Below are positions 51,000 through 61,103 of a stretch of DNA of 64,000 bases, one piece after another. The notes below the pieces were generated by a model. It ran no database searches, was not told where the DNA came from, and worked only from the letters and a program-made list of their open reading frames with translations. Position 1 is the first letter of the stretch, and the number at the start of each line of letters is the position of its first letter. This DNA comes from a virus, in the IMG/VR virus record IMGVR_UViG_3300009593_000015, positions 1-64,000 of that record, one strand, 5' to 3'. A program made the translations under genes and the position numbers.

Positions 51000-53900
51000 A
51001 TGCCATTCCAGTCAGAATCAGCATCTTATGGTGTCAGCGTATTACCAATAATAACCACAAAAAAGATACATTTATCTTCTAAGGAAAAAACAATTAAAGT
51101 TGATTTCTGTTTGAACTTACCAGCTTCCGCCTTCGCACACCACGCTGTCGTAAACGCAGACATTGCAGAAATGTATTATTTTTATTTCGTTGTTTTAACT
51201 GAAGAACAGTCTGGGTTAATACCTCTTTTAAAGAACCCGGACACCCGAGGTCGTGCAATTAAAAGAATTTATCTCGGCCATGAAGACGATATTTTTCAAG
51301 AGGGCGCAATAAAAAAAATCAGTTTCAAAGAGGTACTAGAGAATCACAAAACATTGCAATATAACACAACTGATCTGTCAAATGATTATAATAATGAATT
51401 TAGATCTTCGACTACCATTGAATATACTCCTGCTCATCTCGCCGAACAACGTAAGATCCCCTACGAGGACATAAAGACGGATAAACTCTGTATGGTATGC
51501 TTCATAGACATTGACTTGGTCCAAGATTCTAGCATGGGAAACAATACGATACATTATGATTTGCTGCTTGAGAGGTCTTCTTCAACTGGTCGCTTAGACA
51601 TTCCAAAAACAATAAACAGTTTCTATGTCAACCACCCAGGATCTTCTGATGATGCATCCGTTGCCGCCGGCGCAAGTAACATAAGGCCATACTACGGACC
51701 TACTCATTATCACGCACCAGACCCATCTGATCCTGAGGCTTATGTCGGCTGGATGGCCGGCCACATCGACGGAGAAATGGGACCGCGCTTAGAACTGGTA
51801 GAGACGCCAAATTATAAGATAACTTCGGACTTGAAAATTTATGAATCTCAAGCAGATGCTACCCAGACCGGTCATCACGGGTCAATTGGTCCTTCCTGGG
51901 CTAATGATAGACTTTTGCCGACATCGAATTTAAAAAATGAAATCAGACACAATAATTTAGCAAAAGATGTTAACCAGCTCCTGGAAGACGCGAGAAGGTA
52001 TTACGCGGCCAACGCTCTCAGGGTTCCGAATATAGTGGACTACGAATCACAAGAAATGTCATTTGTAAATTATGTAGCAGACCCACAAAGTTCAGATAAT
52101 CGTCCCATGGGTCATTCGCACCATGGCTTCGCCATCAGTATAGATTTTTTAGAAATAGTTAAACACCGATCTCGACTCGGGTATTTGCTGGATATTCATT
52201 CTCAAAATGAAAGTGAAAATTTTATATTTGAGAGTATTTTTAAGAGTAGAATAAAACACATATCCTTTTTCCGCCAACGCGCTGTCAATGTTCCTTATGA
52301 AATAAATGAAAGACAGGGCAAAATTTATTCTAAATATGACGAAAATGAATACGGTGATTATATAATATCATCTTCAGATTTTGCAGTCTTCGCTAGTCCC
52401 GGTGGTTCCGGGCAAAATAGAATACTTAATGCCACTTCAGAGCTAGGTTCATTAGAAGAGGTTGAGATATTACAGTCAGCACCACCAGAACTGCAACGCC
52501 CGGATGGACTCATCATGATCCCTCCCCCTAAACATTCCAGACAGTTTATTGTCCGAGATAGAGATTTGTTCCATAATATAAATTATGGTAAATACACCTA
52601 TACAGTTAAGATAATTTTAGAAGATGGGATAGAGAAAACAATAAATGACATGTTAATCAGAAACAATATGATATTATCTAATTATGAAAAATTTTTGTTT
52701 TCGGCTTCAATCCCGTTGAACCCATCTTCTGATGAAAATTCATACGAAGGAGGATATGATTATGCAACAGAATCTTTTACGCTCTCCTTTCGATCTGACT
52801 TGGTAAATAACCAGACCGCTTCAGCAGTATGTACTTTATATGGCAGAATGAAAGCGTTTTTAACGGGAGTTGAGGAGTGGAGAATACGGCCAGAAGTTGA
52901 AGAATTAAAAAGAAAATTAAACCTAAACTCAGGAAAACTTCAAGATTTTTTGCAATTTAATCAAATTTTAAAAGAAATGAACAACATGATAAAATCTATT
53001 TTATCATCGGGGGTTGACCTAGCTTCTCCCCGTCCGATCGAAAACTTCAAGAGCTCAATAGAGAATGTAAAAGGCGCGAATCTAAAATCTATAGAAATAG
53101 TGGCAAAGACAAACGTCATTTCGGAAGCGATATCAGAAGGTACAATCGTTGAAGATTTTAACCCTCGTCCACGACGGCTGCCAAACTTCTTGTCTTTCGA
53201 AGATTTCCGCGATTCATTAGGCGATGTGTTTGATGGTGGTTTTATCCTGCCAACGCAATTTTTAACTCTAGTGGGTTCCTCTTATGATACGTCATCCAGT
53301 GGACTTGCAACCGCGGGTCTTAGCAAAAAGGACGCCGAACTAGAAAAAAAATCAAAATCAACAACAAAAAAGATACCAAAACCTAAAGGTACATCGAACA
53401 TTGTACTTAATATAAAATCTTATAATCGCATGTCCAAGATTAAAAAGTCAAACAATAATGTTAAAATTAATTTTCTTTTACAATCTCAAAATGATAATTT
53501 CGATCCTGAATCCGGAGTGGCTGATTCTGATAGGCCTATGTCATATTATCCTTTGGCATCTCAAAGGTATTTCGGAGGACTGGCCATGGGCGTTAGTAAC
53601 GGTTCTTCGTTTAATTTTCGAGGAAATGGATCGATTAGGGACCTCACTGAAGCACTTGATTACACGGATTCAAACTTAAGTGACGAGGTGAAAAAAGTGA
53701 TATGTGATTCGGTATACAAACAAGACGATCGCGATCATTTCTTGGGGGAAATAGAAAGAAGATATGAAGAGTTGTCAGAATTAAGAGACACTCTGGGTTC
53801 TTTTTACGATTTCGCACACAGTTTACTTACAGTTAATAAGAATTTGTTAGATTTTTCAAATGAAAACATAAGTTTTCAGGACAAGTTTGAAGATAACGTG

Positions 53901-54143
53901 GGACCCTCTATCCGTACGGGTTTTGTGACTTCGGATATTTTCAAGCAGCGCCGCCGGCGCCCTTCAATATTGTGTCCCGGAAGCCCACCAAGACCAGTAA
54001 ACCTTATGCAAACTCGAATTATCCCTCCACCAGCACCAGAGGTACAATATGAAGAGGGGATTAAGAGGGTGGTGTGCATCAAAATGAAAGAATATAACAA
54101 CACAAACACATCAGTTAATGATGTGGTTTTCCTGGAGGTTTAA
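51000..54143 (+). CDS. Large virion protein (1047 residues)
   Basis: The ATG directly follows the previous stop. The N-terminal 130 residues are beta-rich (GVSVLPIITTKKIHLS, DFCLNLPASAF). Further sections include a coiled-coil candidate near 635-680 (EELKRKLNLNSGKLQDFLQF) and a helical patch near 900-960 (DEVKKVICDSVY and on). The C-terminal 40 residues are proline-rich then strand (GIKRVVCIKM). There is no enzyme motif or membrane span. It belongs with the tail genes by position; family not recognised. Confidence 0.6.
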   Translation: MPFQSESASYGVSVLPIITTKKIHLSSKEKTIKVDFCLNLPASAFAHHAVVNADIAEMYYFYFVVLTEEQSGLIPLLKNPDTRGRAIKRIYLGHEDDIFQEGAIKKISFKEVLENHKTLQYNTTDLSNDYNNEFRSSTTIEYTPAHLAEQRKIPYEDIKTDKLCMVCFIDIDLVQDSSMGNNTIHYDLLLERSSSTGRLDIPKTINSFYVNHPGSSDDASVAAGASNIRPYYGPTHYHAPDPSDPEAYVGWMAGHIDGEMGPRLELVETPNYKITSDLKIYESQADATQTGHHGSIGPSWANDRLLPTSNLKNEIRHNNLAKDVNQLLEDARRYYAANALRVPNIVDYESQEMSFVNYVADPQSSDNRPMGHSHHGFAISIDFLEIVKHRSRLGYLLDIHSQNESENFIFESIFKSRIKHISFFRQRAVNVPYEINERQGKIYSKYDENEYGDYIISSSDFAVFASPGGSGQNRILNATSELGSLEEVEILQSAPPELQRPDGLIMIPPPKHSRQFIVRDRDLFHNINYGKYTYTVKIILEDGIEKTINDMLIRNNMILSNYEKFLFSASIPLNPSSDENSYEGGYDYATESFTLSFRSDLVNNQTASAVCTLYGRMKAFLTGVEEWRIRPEVEELKRKLNLNSGKLQDFLQFNQILKEMNNMIKSILSSGVDLASPRPIENFKSSIENVKGANLKSIEIVAKTNVISEAISEGTIVEDFNPRPRRLPNFLSFEDFRDSLGDVFDGGFILPTQFLTLVGSSYDTSSSGLATAGLSKKDAELEKKSKSTTKKIPKPKGTSNIVLNIKSYNRMSKIKKSNNNVKINFLLQSQNDNFDPESGVADSDRPMSYYPLASQRYFGGLAMGVSNGSSFNFRGNGSIRDLTEALDYTDSNLSDEVKKVICDSVYKQDDRDHFLGEIERRYEELSELRDTLGSFYDFAHSLLTVNKNLLDFSNENISFQDKFEDNVGPSIRTGFVTSDIFKQRRRRPSILCPGSPPRPVNLMQTRIIPPPAPEVQYEEGIKRVVCIKMKEYNNTNTSVNDVVFLEV

Positions 54144-54149
54144 TGTAAA

Positions 54150-57056
54150 GTGACTGAAGAAAACAACAACCCATGTCAAGCGCCCGCCTTGCCACACGCA
54201 AGTGGATCCGGCGAGCTGCCTGTACCTGAATTAGAGGGCTTTCAATTTGACCCCCCTAAGTTCCCGAATCTAGAACCCACTTTTCCAGGCAACCCAGTTG
54301 CTAGGAGGTGTATTATGGTGCCTAGGTATCTATCTTATGGTGTCCACTCGCGCAGTACCATAATCACCGGCAATGGTACCGACGAGTCCCCGGATAGAGC
54401 TGACAACCCGCGCTTAACTAACAGCAACCCTGACAGGAATCCACAGAGCTATGACGCTTTAAGGTTTTTGTTGAAAAAGGTGTATGATTTTGAATACACT
54501 GGTAATAAAAATTTTGTAGCCAACCCATCACCTGAGGAAAATCAACGCGTAAACACATATACTTGGCTTTCTGATTCACCCCCGGTTGATATAGTTTTAT
54601 CTAAGCTTGGTACACAGCTGCCTCCGCCCGGATTCCCCCAACAACAACACCCGACATTAATGGTTTCAGTACTGATGCCTGGAAATGCAGTTCGGAGCAG
54701 GTGGAATGTTGAGCTCTTCGAAAATGACTTCGTCCGGCAAAAACCAGAAATTTTTGACTTTTATCTTCAGATGATAAATTTAAAATTCGGACACAATGGT
54801 GAAGTGCGCGAGACTAGTCCCTGGTATGTTGACACTTCCTTTTCTGCACCCGCGGCTTTTTTTGCTAAAGAGGCCGACGGCCTAAACTTAAGACTGCCAG
54901 AAACAGTGTCGATGCAAACATTTATACCAAACATGTTAACATATGATGACACCGGAGCTGACTATAACAATCTTTACAATGAAGGTACAAGAGATCCGAT
55001 TCTCAAAAAAAGCTTATATGAAAGGTATTCTATTGAGTTCGACGGCCGCCCAGATTATTGTAACTTTTCAGGGGACGTTTTTCAGGGGGATATGGATTCT
55101 GGTAACTCTGCAGTAACTGTACATAAATTTCCAGCTGATAAAATATCAAAACTAAACTCGATCACGGCCATGGCCACGCCGCCACCGGGACAAACAGAGT
55201 TCAGTTCCTTTCAGAGAATTTTCGAATCAGAATATAAATATTATACAAAAATTTCATTTGATATAAACCACGAAAGCCCTATCGCCGCGAAACTGAAAGA
55301 GAAGAATCTTGACCACTTACTAATGGGCGTCATAGATATAGAATCACCCTCAAAAGATCAAATCTTTACGCAGTTTTTAGATGAAAGGGTACAGAATTTT
55401 ACAGGCGTTTCAGACAATGATGGAACTCATTTGAACACGCGACCAAATTGTTATCCAAGAGATATAAGACATCAATTAATGAAATATCTAAACCCAGATC
55501 ACCCCCATAGTCATACAGATCGTATGGAATTCGTACTAGACCCAGCAACTTACCCTTTATCATTCAAACATGAAGATGGTTGGCTTGCAGAATTCGAGTC
55601 ATTATTTGGACAGTGGAACCCAATGCTTTACACTATGCAGCACTGGGGCTGTACTTCACAGTTTCATAGTTGGCTTAGTGAATACATGTTAGATAAACAT
55701 CCACAATTTATTGGGAAAATGAAAGAAGACTTAAGTTATTCAGAAGTCCTTGCCTATCGGCTCGAAAAGAGAGATGCATCATCAGGGGAAGTCATACAGA
55801 ATTTTTATTTCTTTAACGATCCAGAGACGGAAAAAATTAACTTTATCGATACACAGGTTAGTTTTGGAAGTAAATATACATACTCAATATATGTTATAAA
55901 TTTTGTCCGCGGACTGAAATACCGCTACAGACCTAGGAAAGATCCAATAAGGAGGAACATTTCAAGGTCATCTCACTTGAACCCCGAAACCGGCAGCGGC
56001 CTTATGTTCGAGTTTTTAATTGATCAAATGGTGCACGATCATATTATCGAAACCCCTTATCATCAACAGGATCTGTTAGTAGCTGATGCTCCGCCGTTAC
56101 CGCCAGACGTAACATTTTTACCATGGGAGACATTATCTGAAGATTTGGCATTATTCTGGTTTACTCCTAGAATTGGCGAATACCGAGAACAGCCAATAGC
56201 TATTTTGGAGGGAGACCAGGAAGTGATAGAAAGGATGAAGCTAGCACAAAACGCTAGCTACGGAGGGTTCGCGTTAGCTAACTCGGAAATCCTTTACAGG
56301 TCTGATTCGGACCCGACACACTACGAAATGTTTGTTTTGGATAGCCCACCGCTTAGTTACCATGATTTCTTGCACGCTCGACACACTGAGACGACGATAT
56401 CCTCTCCAACGATGTTGAAGAGAGTTCAACCAAATCAAGATTATTACATCACATTCAGGGCCCGAGATCTCGGAGGTATTTCACAACCAACAAAAGTCTT
56501 CAGGTTTAGAATTAGTAGTTTTGGAGACGGCATTGAACATGAAATAGAGGAATATATATTCCCGCAGCCATCTATGGATTATTTGATGGAGTTTAATCAA
56601 ATGTTGGAAATAATGCCAAATTCTGAACAAACCGCAATAAATTTTGAAAATTCTGAAACCTACCCGAACCAGTCAGAAGATATCTCAGAATTTATGAAAA
56701 CAACAAGAGGTACAACTGGTCTTTCTTTGGGCTCAGGACCGCAAGAAGATTCTGTGTGGGACAAAACATATATATTTGAAATAATATCATCCCAAACTGG
56801 AAAAAAAGTAAAGATAGAGGCTACTTGGTCACAAATAGTGGATGGCAACCTGCCAGGATCTGAAGAGCTCATGTCTGGATTTACCCTGCGCACCGGCTGC
56901 TACGAGCCAGAAAGAAAGTTTATCTACCGGAGTAATAGAGAAGATGCTGATAGTGCTATCGGAGAGTCTATAAGCAGGGCAATAGACGAAACAAGTGACT
57001 CGTTGCCATCTAGAAGGGGAAGCAGATATTCTAGAGACAGCGAAAACTACGAATAG
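54150..57056 (+). CDS. Large virion protein (968 residues) with possible Ig/Fn3-like sections
   Basis: The start is GTG 54150. The N-terminus is proline-rich; the middle has strand-rich sections such as VSFGSKYTYSIYVINF and LPPDVTFLPWETLSEDLALFWF, which look like fibronectin-III-type edges, a common decorative module of tail proteins. The end is Ser/Arg-rich and acidic (SDSLPSRRGSRYSRDS). No catalytic site is seen. It is followed by the longest spacer of the structural block. Function beyond virion part is unknown. Confidence 0.6.
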   Translation: MTEENNNPCQAPALPHASGSGELPVPELEGFQFDPPKFPNLEPTFPGNPVARRCIMVPRYLSYGVHSRSTIITGNGTDESPDRADNPRLTNSNPDRNPQSYDALRFLLKKVYDFEYTGNKNFVANPSPEENQRVNTYTWLSDSPPVDIVLSKLGTQLPPPGFPQQQHPTLMVSVLMPGNAVRSRWNVELFENDFVRQKPEIFDFYLQMINLKFGHNGEVRETSPWYVDTSFSAPAAFFAKEADGLNLRLPETVSMQTFIPNMLTYDDTGADYNNLYNEGTRDPILKKSLYERYSIEFDGRPDYCNFSGDVFQGDMDSGNSAVTVHKFPADKISKLNSITAMATPPPGQTEFSSFQRIFESEYKYYTKISFDINHESPIAAKLKEKNLDHLLMGVIDIESPSKDQIFTQFLDERVQNFTGVSDNDGTHLNTRPNCYPRDIRHQLMKYLNPDHPHSHTDRMEFVLDPATYPLSFKHEDGWLAEFESLFGQWNPMLYTMQHWGCTSQFHSWLSEYMLDKHPQFIGKMKEDLSYSEVLAYRLEKRDASSGEVIQNFYFFNDPETEKINFIDTQVSFGSKYTYSIYVINFVRGLKYRYRPRKDPIRRNISRSSHLNPETGSGLMFEFLIDQMVHDHIIETPYHQQDLLVADAPPLPPDVTFLPWETLSEDLALFWFTPRIGEYREQPIAILEGDQEVIERMKLAQNASYGGFALANSEILYRSDSDPTHYEMFVLDSPPLSYHDFLHARHTETTISSPTMLKRVQPNQDYYITFRARDLGGISQPTKVFRFRISSFGDGIEHEIEEYIFPQPSMDYLMEFNQMLEIMPNSEQTAINFENSETYPNQSEDISEFMKTTRGTTGLSLGSGPQEDSVWDKTYIFEIISSQTGKKVKIEATWSQIVDGNLPGSEELMSGFTLRTGCYEPERKFIYRSNREDADSAIGESISRAIDETSDSLPSRRGSRYSRDSENYE

Positions 57057-57057
57057 C

Positions 57058-57103
57058 TTGACAAATAAAAAGAATTATTCTTTAGTAAAATACTATTTAC
57101 TAA
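57058..57103 (+). promoter_or_regulatory. Spacer with TTGACA and two adjacent AT-rich inverted repeats
   Basis: After the stop of the preceding gene come TTGACA (57058-57063), a 7-base inverted repeat with one-base centre (AAAGAAT/ATTCTTT, 57069-57083), and an 8-base inverted repeat with six-base loop (TTAGTAAA 57082-57089, TTTACTAA 57096-57103). No -10 box with normal spacing follows. The region leads to the 57132 gene, which has AAGGAG. It may be a promoter with operator, an RNA-processing site or a weak terminator; stems are A/T-only, so a strong terminator is unlikely. Confidence 0.45.
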
Positions 57104-57131
57104 TGATTTTAAAGATAAAAGGAGCACCATA

Positions 57132-58172
57132 ATGGCATTTTTGGACAATTCAGGAGATATTATACTAGATGCAGTATTAACTGACCTAGGTAGAAAGCGG
57201 ATGGCAGCAGGTAATTTCAACATTGCAAAATTCGCTCTTGGAGATGAAGAGGTAAATTATGAGCTTTGGAACAGTGAAGATGCGAGGGGCTCTGCTTTTT
57301 ATGACCTAGAGATTATGCAAACACCAATTCTAGAGGCATTTACTAGTGATCAATCATTAATGAAGTCTAGATTAGTTACGCTTGTGGACGATAGCTTGCT
57401 GTACATGCCAATAATGAGAGTTAATGACCGTTCAGGAACAAAACATAGCAAATATGCAACTTATAACGGTTTTTACCTGTCAGCCGACACGAGAACTTTC
57501 GACTTAGACAACCGCGAAAATTTAACCAATGCAAACACAGAAGGTTTTCTCCGAGGGACTCGCGGATTTTCTGGTCCGACTAGTCACGTATGTATAGACC
57601 AAGGAATCGATGCTGGGGATTCAAACATGACAATCGCTGATGGCATGTCAGGAGAATTATTAGAGAGGGCGTATATTGTGAAGGTCGACCATCGCCTGCT
57701 TGTGCTTGACGGTTTTGTGGGGGTAGCTGACAACAATGAGTACGTCACATTAAGAGAACAATTTATAGACGATGACGGTATTGCAACTTACTATATAGTA
57801 GATTCCCAGAACAGATCGCCTATCTCAGGCCCACGCGATCAAATAGGGGACAGAGAGAGGCACCTAATCAACGAAGCAGGAAGAGATTCTACAAGATTAG
57901 GAGTAATCCAGGCAAAGGAGAAGTTTTCAGGTCCCCTGGGAAGCGTTCTTCGATTGTCCCCTAGAGCATCAGTTCATGTAGCTAGAGGGGACTCGCTGTT
58001 TACTGAAATTGGAAACTTTACTAACGCGGAGGCAGATAAAATAGCCATGCGCGGTGGGACCATAGATGAATACCATTTTATTGACACTGTTATGTCAATA
58101 TCCGGAGCAACGACTGGGTTTTCAGTAGATGTTCCAATAAGGATAATAAAAGGGACCAAGTTTAATCAATAA
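57132..58172 (+). CDS. Virion protein with shared N-terminal module (FLDNSGDIILDAVLT)
   Basis: The 346-residue protein starts behind AAAAGGAG with AFLDNSGDIILDAVLTDLGRKRM and GNFNIAKFALGDEEVNY, the same module as the protein at 50145 but otherwise different. The remainder is beta-rich with Asp/Gly turns (DDGIATYYIVDSQN, GATTGFSVDVPI). No catalytic motif. After the long spacer it begins a set of three tail-associated genes with similar ribosome sites (AGGAGAAA or AAGGAG), so it may be expressed at higher level. Probably a tail fibre connector or baseplate attachment protein. Confidence 0.6.
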   Translation: MAFLDNSGDIILDAVLTDLGRKRMAAGNFNIAKFALGDEEVNYELWNSEDARGSAFYDLEIMQTPILEAFTSDQSLMKSRLVTLVDDSLLYMPIMRVNDRSGTKHSKYATYNGFYLSADTRTFDLDNRENLTNANTEGFLRGTRGFSGPTSHVCIDQGIDAGDSNMTIADGMSGELLERAYIVKVDHRLLVLDGFVGVADNNEYVTLREQFIDDDGIATYYIVDSQNRSPISGPRDQIGDRERHLINEAGRDSTRLGVIQAKEKFSGPLGSVLRLSPRASVHVARGDSLFTEIGNFTNAEADKIAMRGGTIDEYHFIDTVMSISGATTGFSVDVPIRIIKGTKFNQ

Positions 58173-58203
58173 AATATAACGATACCAAGATTAGGAGAAA
58201 AAA

Positions 58204-59307
58204 ATGGCAATTTCGTTTAAAACAATAACTCAAAACGACAAAACGACCTCAAGAACACTGCTTCATGAGGCTATTCCAATTACAGGAAGCCTTATAGTGG
58301 GCTCTTATGCCACAGGTTCAGACGGCCGTGGCACAAACATTAAGACATTCTCACATGGGATGTTTCAATCAATATATGATTATCCATACACTAGTTCATC
58401 GGCGAACCACATCTTTGATGTTACATGGGGTTACAGCTCCGCTTCGTCCATAGACGGAGTATTAGAGGGCAGTCAGATCAAGGGAGCAGTGACAGAGCAG
58501 GATAGCAAGAAAAAGAATTTATATTCTCAAATGGCCCAGGTTCTATCTGGATATGATATGAACGGTACTGTACGACCTTTTGATTTTGATGGCAAACACG
58601 ACTCTGGGATCAAAATAGGCGCCGCAGCCTTTTTGACTTTTTCTAGATTATTAGTAAAAGACGAAATAAAGAAGGGTAGCTTTTCGTTGACACTCGGCGC
58701 TGCTGATTCATATGGAGATCCGTTTAACTCCACATTCACTCTTACAGACACCCGCGCAACGAGTTCTTATCATACAAACTCCCCCGCGGGAGAATATGGC
58801 ATACTATATACGGGATCTTCAGAGGCCCCAGGCGACAGTCGCGGCCTGATTTTTTATCAAGCTGGGGTAGTGGTTCTTCCTTTACCGTCAACGGCGATCG
58901 CTGGCGCCACAGCAACGGCCCAGTGGATATCCAACAGCTCTGGTATAACAAACAAGCTAGATGTCCTGAAATCAAAAAATATTGATTCTTTTTCAGACGG
59001 CTTTTTGAGAAGAGTTCAAAATATTCAGTTTAATAATACGACAGAATTAAACTCAACGATATACTTCTGCAGAGCCAACAACACAGAATTCAACTACAGC
59101 TCAAATTCAACATACTTATCAGGAAGCAAGATAAGAGTCAAGACTGATCCAGGCACCCGCGAAGAACTAAACCTGCCAAGATCATATGTAACAACTGTAG
59201 GCTTGTACTCTCACGACAATGAACTAATGGCTGTTGCAAAACTATCGGAACCGATCAGAAAAGACCCAACAAATGAGCTGAATTTGAGAGTTAGACTGGA
59301 TTACTAA
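58204..59307 (+). CDS. Tail protein, paralogue of the next gene
   Basis: The 367-residue protein has a ribosome site TTAGGAGAAAAAA. It is beta-rich with many Ser/Thr and Gly. The C-terminus YVTTVGLYSHDNELMAVAKL, PIRKDP and NLRVRLDY matches that of the next gene (YISKIGIYDKGKNLIAIATL, PVKKTE, FKIGIDF), as do FNYSSNSTYLSG and FNFSSNPTFVEK just before. The pair are thus duplicated and diverged. Similar protein ends occur in baseplate-proximal proteins of marine myoviruses. No enzyme motif. Confidence 0.6.
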   Translation: MAISFKTITQNDKTTSRTLLHEAIPITGSLIVGSYATGSDGRGTNIKTFSHGMFQSIYDYPYTSSSANHIFDVTWGYSSASSIDGVLEGSQIKGAVTEQDSKKKNLYSQMAQVLSGYDMNGTVRPFDFDGKHDSGIKIGAAAFLTFSRLLVKDEIKKGSFSLTLGAADSYGDPFNSTFTLTDTRATSSYHTNSPAGEYGILYTGSSEAPGDSRGLIFYQAGVVVLPLPSTAIAGATATAQWISNSSGITNKLDVLKSKNIDSFSDGFLRRVQNIQFNNTTELNSTIYFCRANNTEFNYSSNSTYLSGSKIRVKTDPGTREELNLPRSYVTTVGLYSHDNELMAVAKLSEPIRKDPTNELNLRVRLDY

Positions 59308-59309
59308 AA

Positions 59310-60494
59310 ATGAAATTTAAAAGGTTTGAGCCCAAAGATTTGATCTACAATACTATTGTGACCAAACCTGAATATAGTATCATAGTCAACAGCAACACCA
59401 CCTACCTGCAAAAAGAAAGATTAGTGTCCGGAACTTTCGACAACAAGATAAAACATATCGAATCGGGAGAAATAAGTCTTCACGAATTGAACATAAATAG
59501 ACCTGAAGATTCTCTAATATATTCGTTCATACAAAAAGACAGTACCAGATATGCCTCGAAGACGATTAGTACAAGCAATTTTGATGATATTTCCCAGTTT
59601 GCTTATGGTCACACCATAACTCAATCATACCCAGTAACGGCCCGCGTCAATAGAATATACATACCCCAAGGTCAAGAAAAGAGCTCTTCTCTTGGTGAAG
59701 CTCATGCTAACAAAAAATACGTTAGGTCACTTAAAAATGTGATTAACAGTCAGGGTGATTTTTCTTATGGTCTAGAGTATGATGACCTCGGCACATCTGA
59801 AGTAAACATGATTTGTGTTCCTGGTATTTTTTATGGATCCTCTATAAACAAGGGCAGTATAAGATTAAGGTATACTATCACTGGAAGTTTGTTGGCAGAA
59901 GCCAGAGATATTAACAAAAATGGAAAACTAATACAAACTCAGGGCCCTACTACTGGTAGCGTCGTAGGAAAAGTGATTTATAACCAAGGGCTACTATTGT
60001 TGACCGATACTACGACGCTAAACGATAGTTATGATGATTGTTATAAACACCCAACCATTCGATCACGCCCTAGTTGGGTAAATTTTGGAACAGGCTTAGA
60101 GCAGGTGGGGGAAAAATTAGATCATGGAAGCGTCACAGGATCAACTTATAGTATTAATTTCAAAGGTACAAACAAGATCCCTACTCTAACAATGTATACT
60201 TATGCAGAACAGAATGAGTTTAACTTCTCTTCTAATCCGACATTTGTTGAAAAGAGTGATCTTCCAAAATATGACCACTCTTCTTCATATTTTCTTGAGG
60301 TCGGCCGCAAGATAAAGAAAATCAACAAATCACCATATTACGACCACGAGGAGGATTTTGAAAACACAACATACATTTCCAAGATAGGTATTTATGATAA
60401 AGGCAAAAACTTGATTGCAATTGCAACTTTAGCAAACCCTGTGAAAAAGACAGAAAAAAGAGATTTTATGTTTAAGATAGGCATAGATTTCTAA
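59310..60494 (+). CDS. Tail protein, paralogue of the preceding gene
   Basis: The 394-residue protein starts two bases after its paralogue. Both have a beta-rich body and the shared C-terminal pattern described for 58204; N-terminal halves differ, this one beginning MKFKRFEPKDLIYNT. Tandem paralogues of this kind usually occupy related positions in a baseplate ring or fibre. No catalytic residues are evident. It is the last gene of the virion block; the replication block begins six bases later. Confidence 0.6.
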   Translation: MKFKRFEPKDLIYNTIVTKPEYSIIVNSNTTYLQKERLVSGTFDNKIKHIESGEISLHELNINRPEDSLIYSFIQKDSTRYASKTISTSNFDDISQFAYGHTITQSYPVTARVNRIYIPQGQEKSSSLGEAHANKKYVRSLKNVINSQGDFSYGLEYDDLGTSEVNMICVPGIFYGSSINKGSIRLRYTITGSLLAEARDINKNGKLIQTQGPTTGSVVGKVIYNQGLLLLTDTTTLNDSYDDCYKHPTIRSRPSWVNFGTGLEQVGEKLDHGSVTGSTYSINFKGTNKIPTLTMYTYAEQNEFNFSSNPTFVEKSDLPKYDHSSSYFLEVGRKIKKINKSPYYDHEEDFENTTYISKIGIYDKGKNLIAIATLANPVKKTEKRDFMFKIGIDF

Positions 60495-60500
60495 AGGAAA

Positions 60501-61103
60501 ATGTCTTTATCGGATCGAAAAAGAAAATTCCTCACTTTTAAATATCAATCTCTTCGGAAAGAAAGAGAAGAATGTGACTCAATCATGTCTCTGATTACGC
60601 AAGAGGTTTATGATTTATATTCTAAAAACTTTAAAGGAAATTCACCCGCAAAAGATCAAAATGATGAAAGATCAGCTCAACTTGCGCAGTTTGTGCCACA
60701 AGAACAATTTAAAAAACCAGACGAAAATAAAAAAAATCCCCAAGACCCGGAAATTAAAAAAGTATTTAGAAGAATAGCTCTCAAAATCCACCCAGATAAA
60801 CTAATAAATTGCACAAAAAAAGAAAAACAAGAAAAAATTAAACTATACCAAAAGGCAACCCTCGCAGCTGAGAACAATGACTTATTAACATTGTCAGAGA
60901 TCGCAATAGGCTTGGGACTCACCCCTCCAGCATTTTCTCAACAAGCGACAGAATTTATAGAAGAAAAAATAAAAACTTTAAAAAAAGAAATAGAAAGTAT
61001 ACAATCGACATTGATGTGGAATTGGTATTTTACAGAAAAAAAAGAACTAAAAGACAAAATTTTAAAAAAACTATTTGAAATCATACATGAAAAAAGAAAA
61101 TAA
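60501..61103 (+). CDS. J-domain-like protein (DnaJ HPD motif)
   Basis: The 200-residue protein contains DPEIKKVFRRIALKIHPDKLIN (residues 82-103 in part), with the HPD triplet at 97-99 between two helices, the J-domain core that stimulates Hsp70 ATPase. The J domain is preceded by a helical, charged N-terminus and followed by a helix with leucines. It may recruit host DnaK to phage assembly or replication proteins. There is no Gly/Phe region, zinc finger or C-terminal client domain. It overlaps the resolvase gene by 17 bases. Confidence 0.72.
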   Translation: MSLSDRKRKFLTFKYQSLRKEREECDSIMSLITQEVYDLYSKNFKGNSPAKDQNDERSAQLAQFVPQEQFKKPDENKKNPQDPEIKKVFRRIALKIHPDKLINCTKKEKQEKIKLYQKATLAAENNDLLTLSEIAIGLGLTPPAFSQQATEFIEEKIKTLKKEIESIQSTLMWNWYFTEKKELKDKILKKLFEIIHEKRK

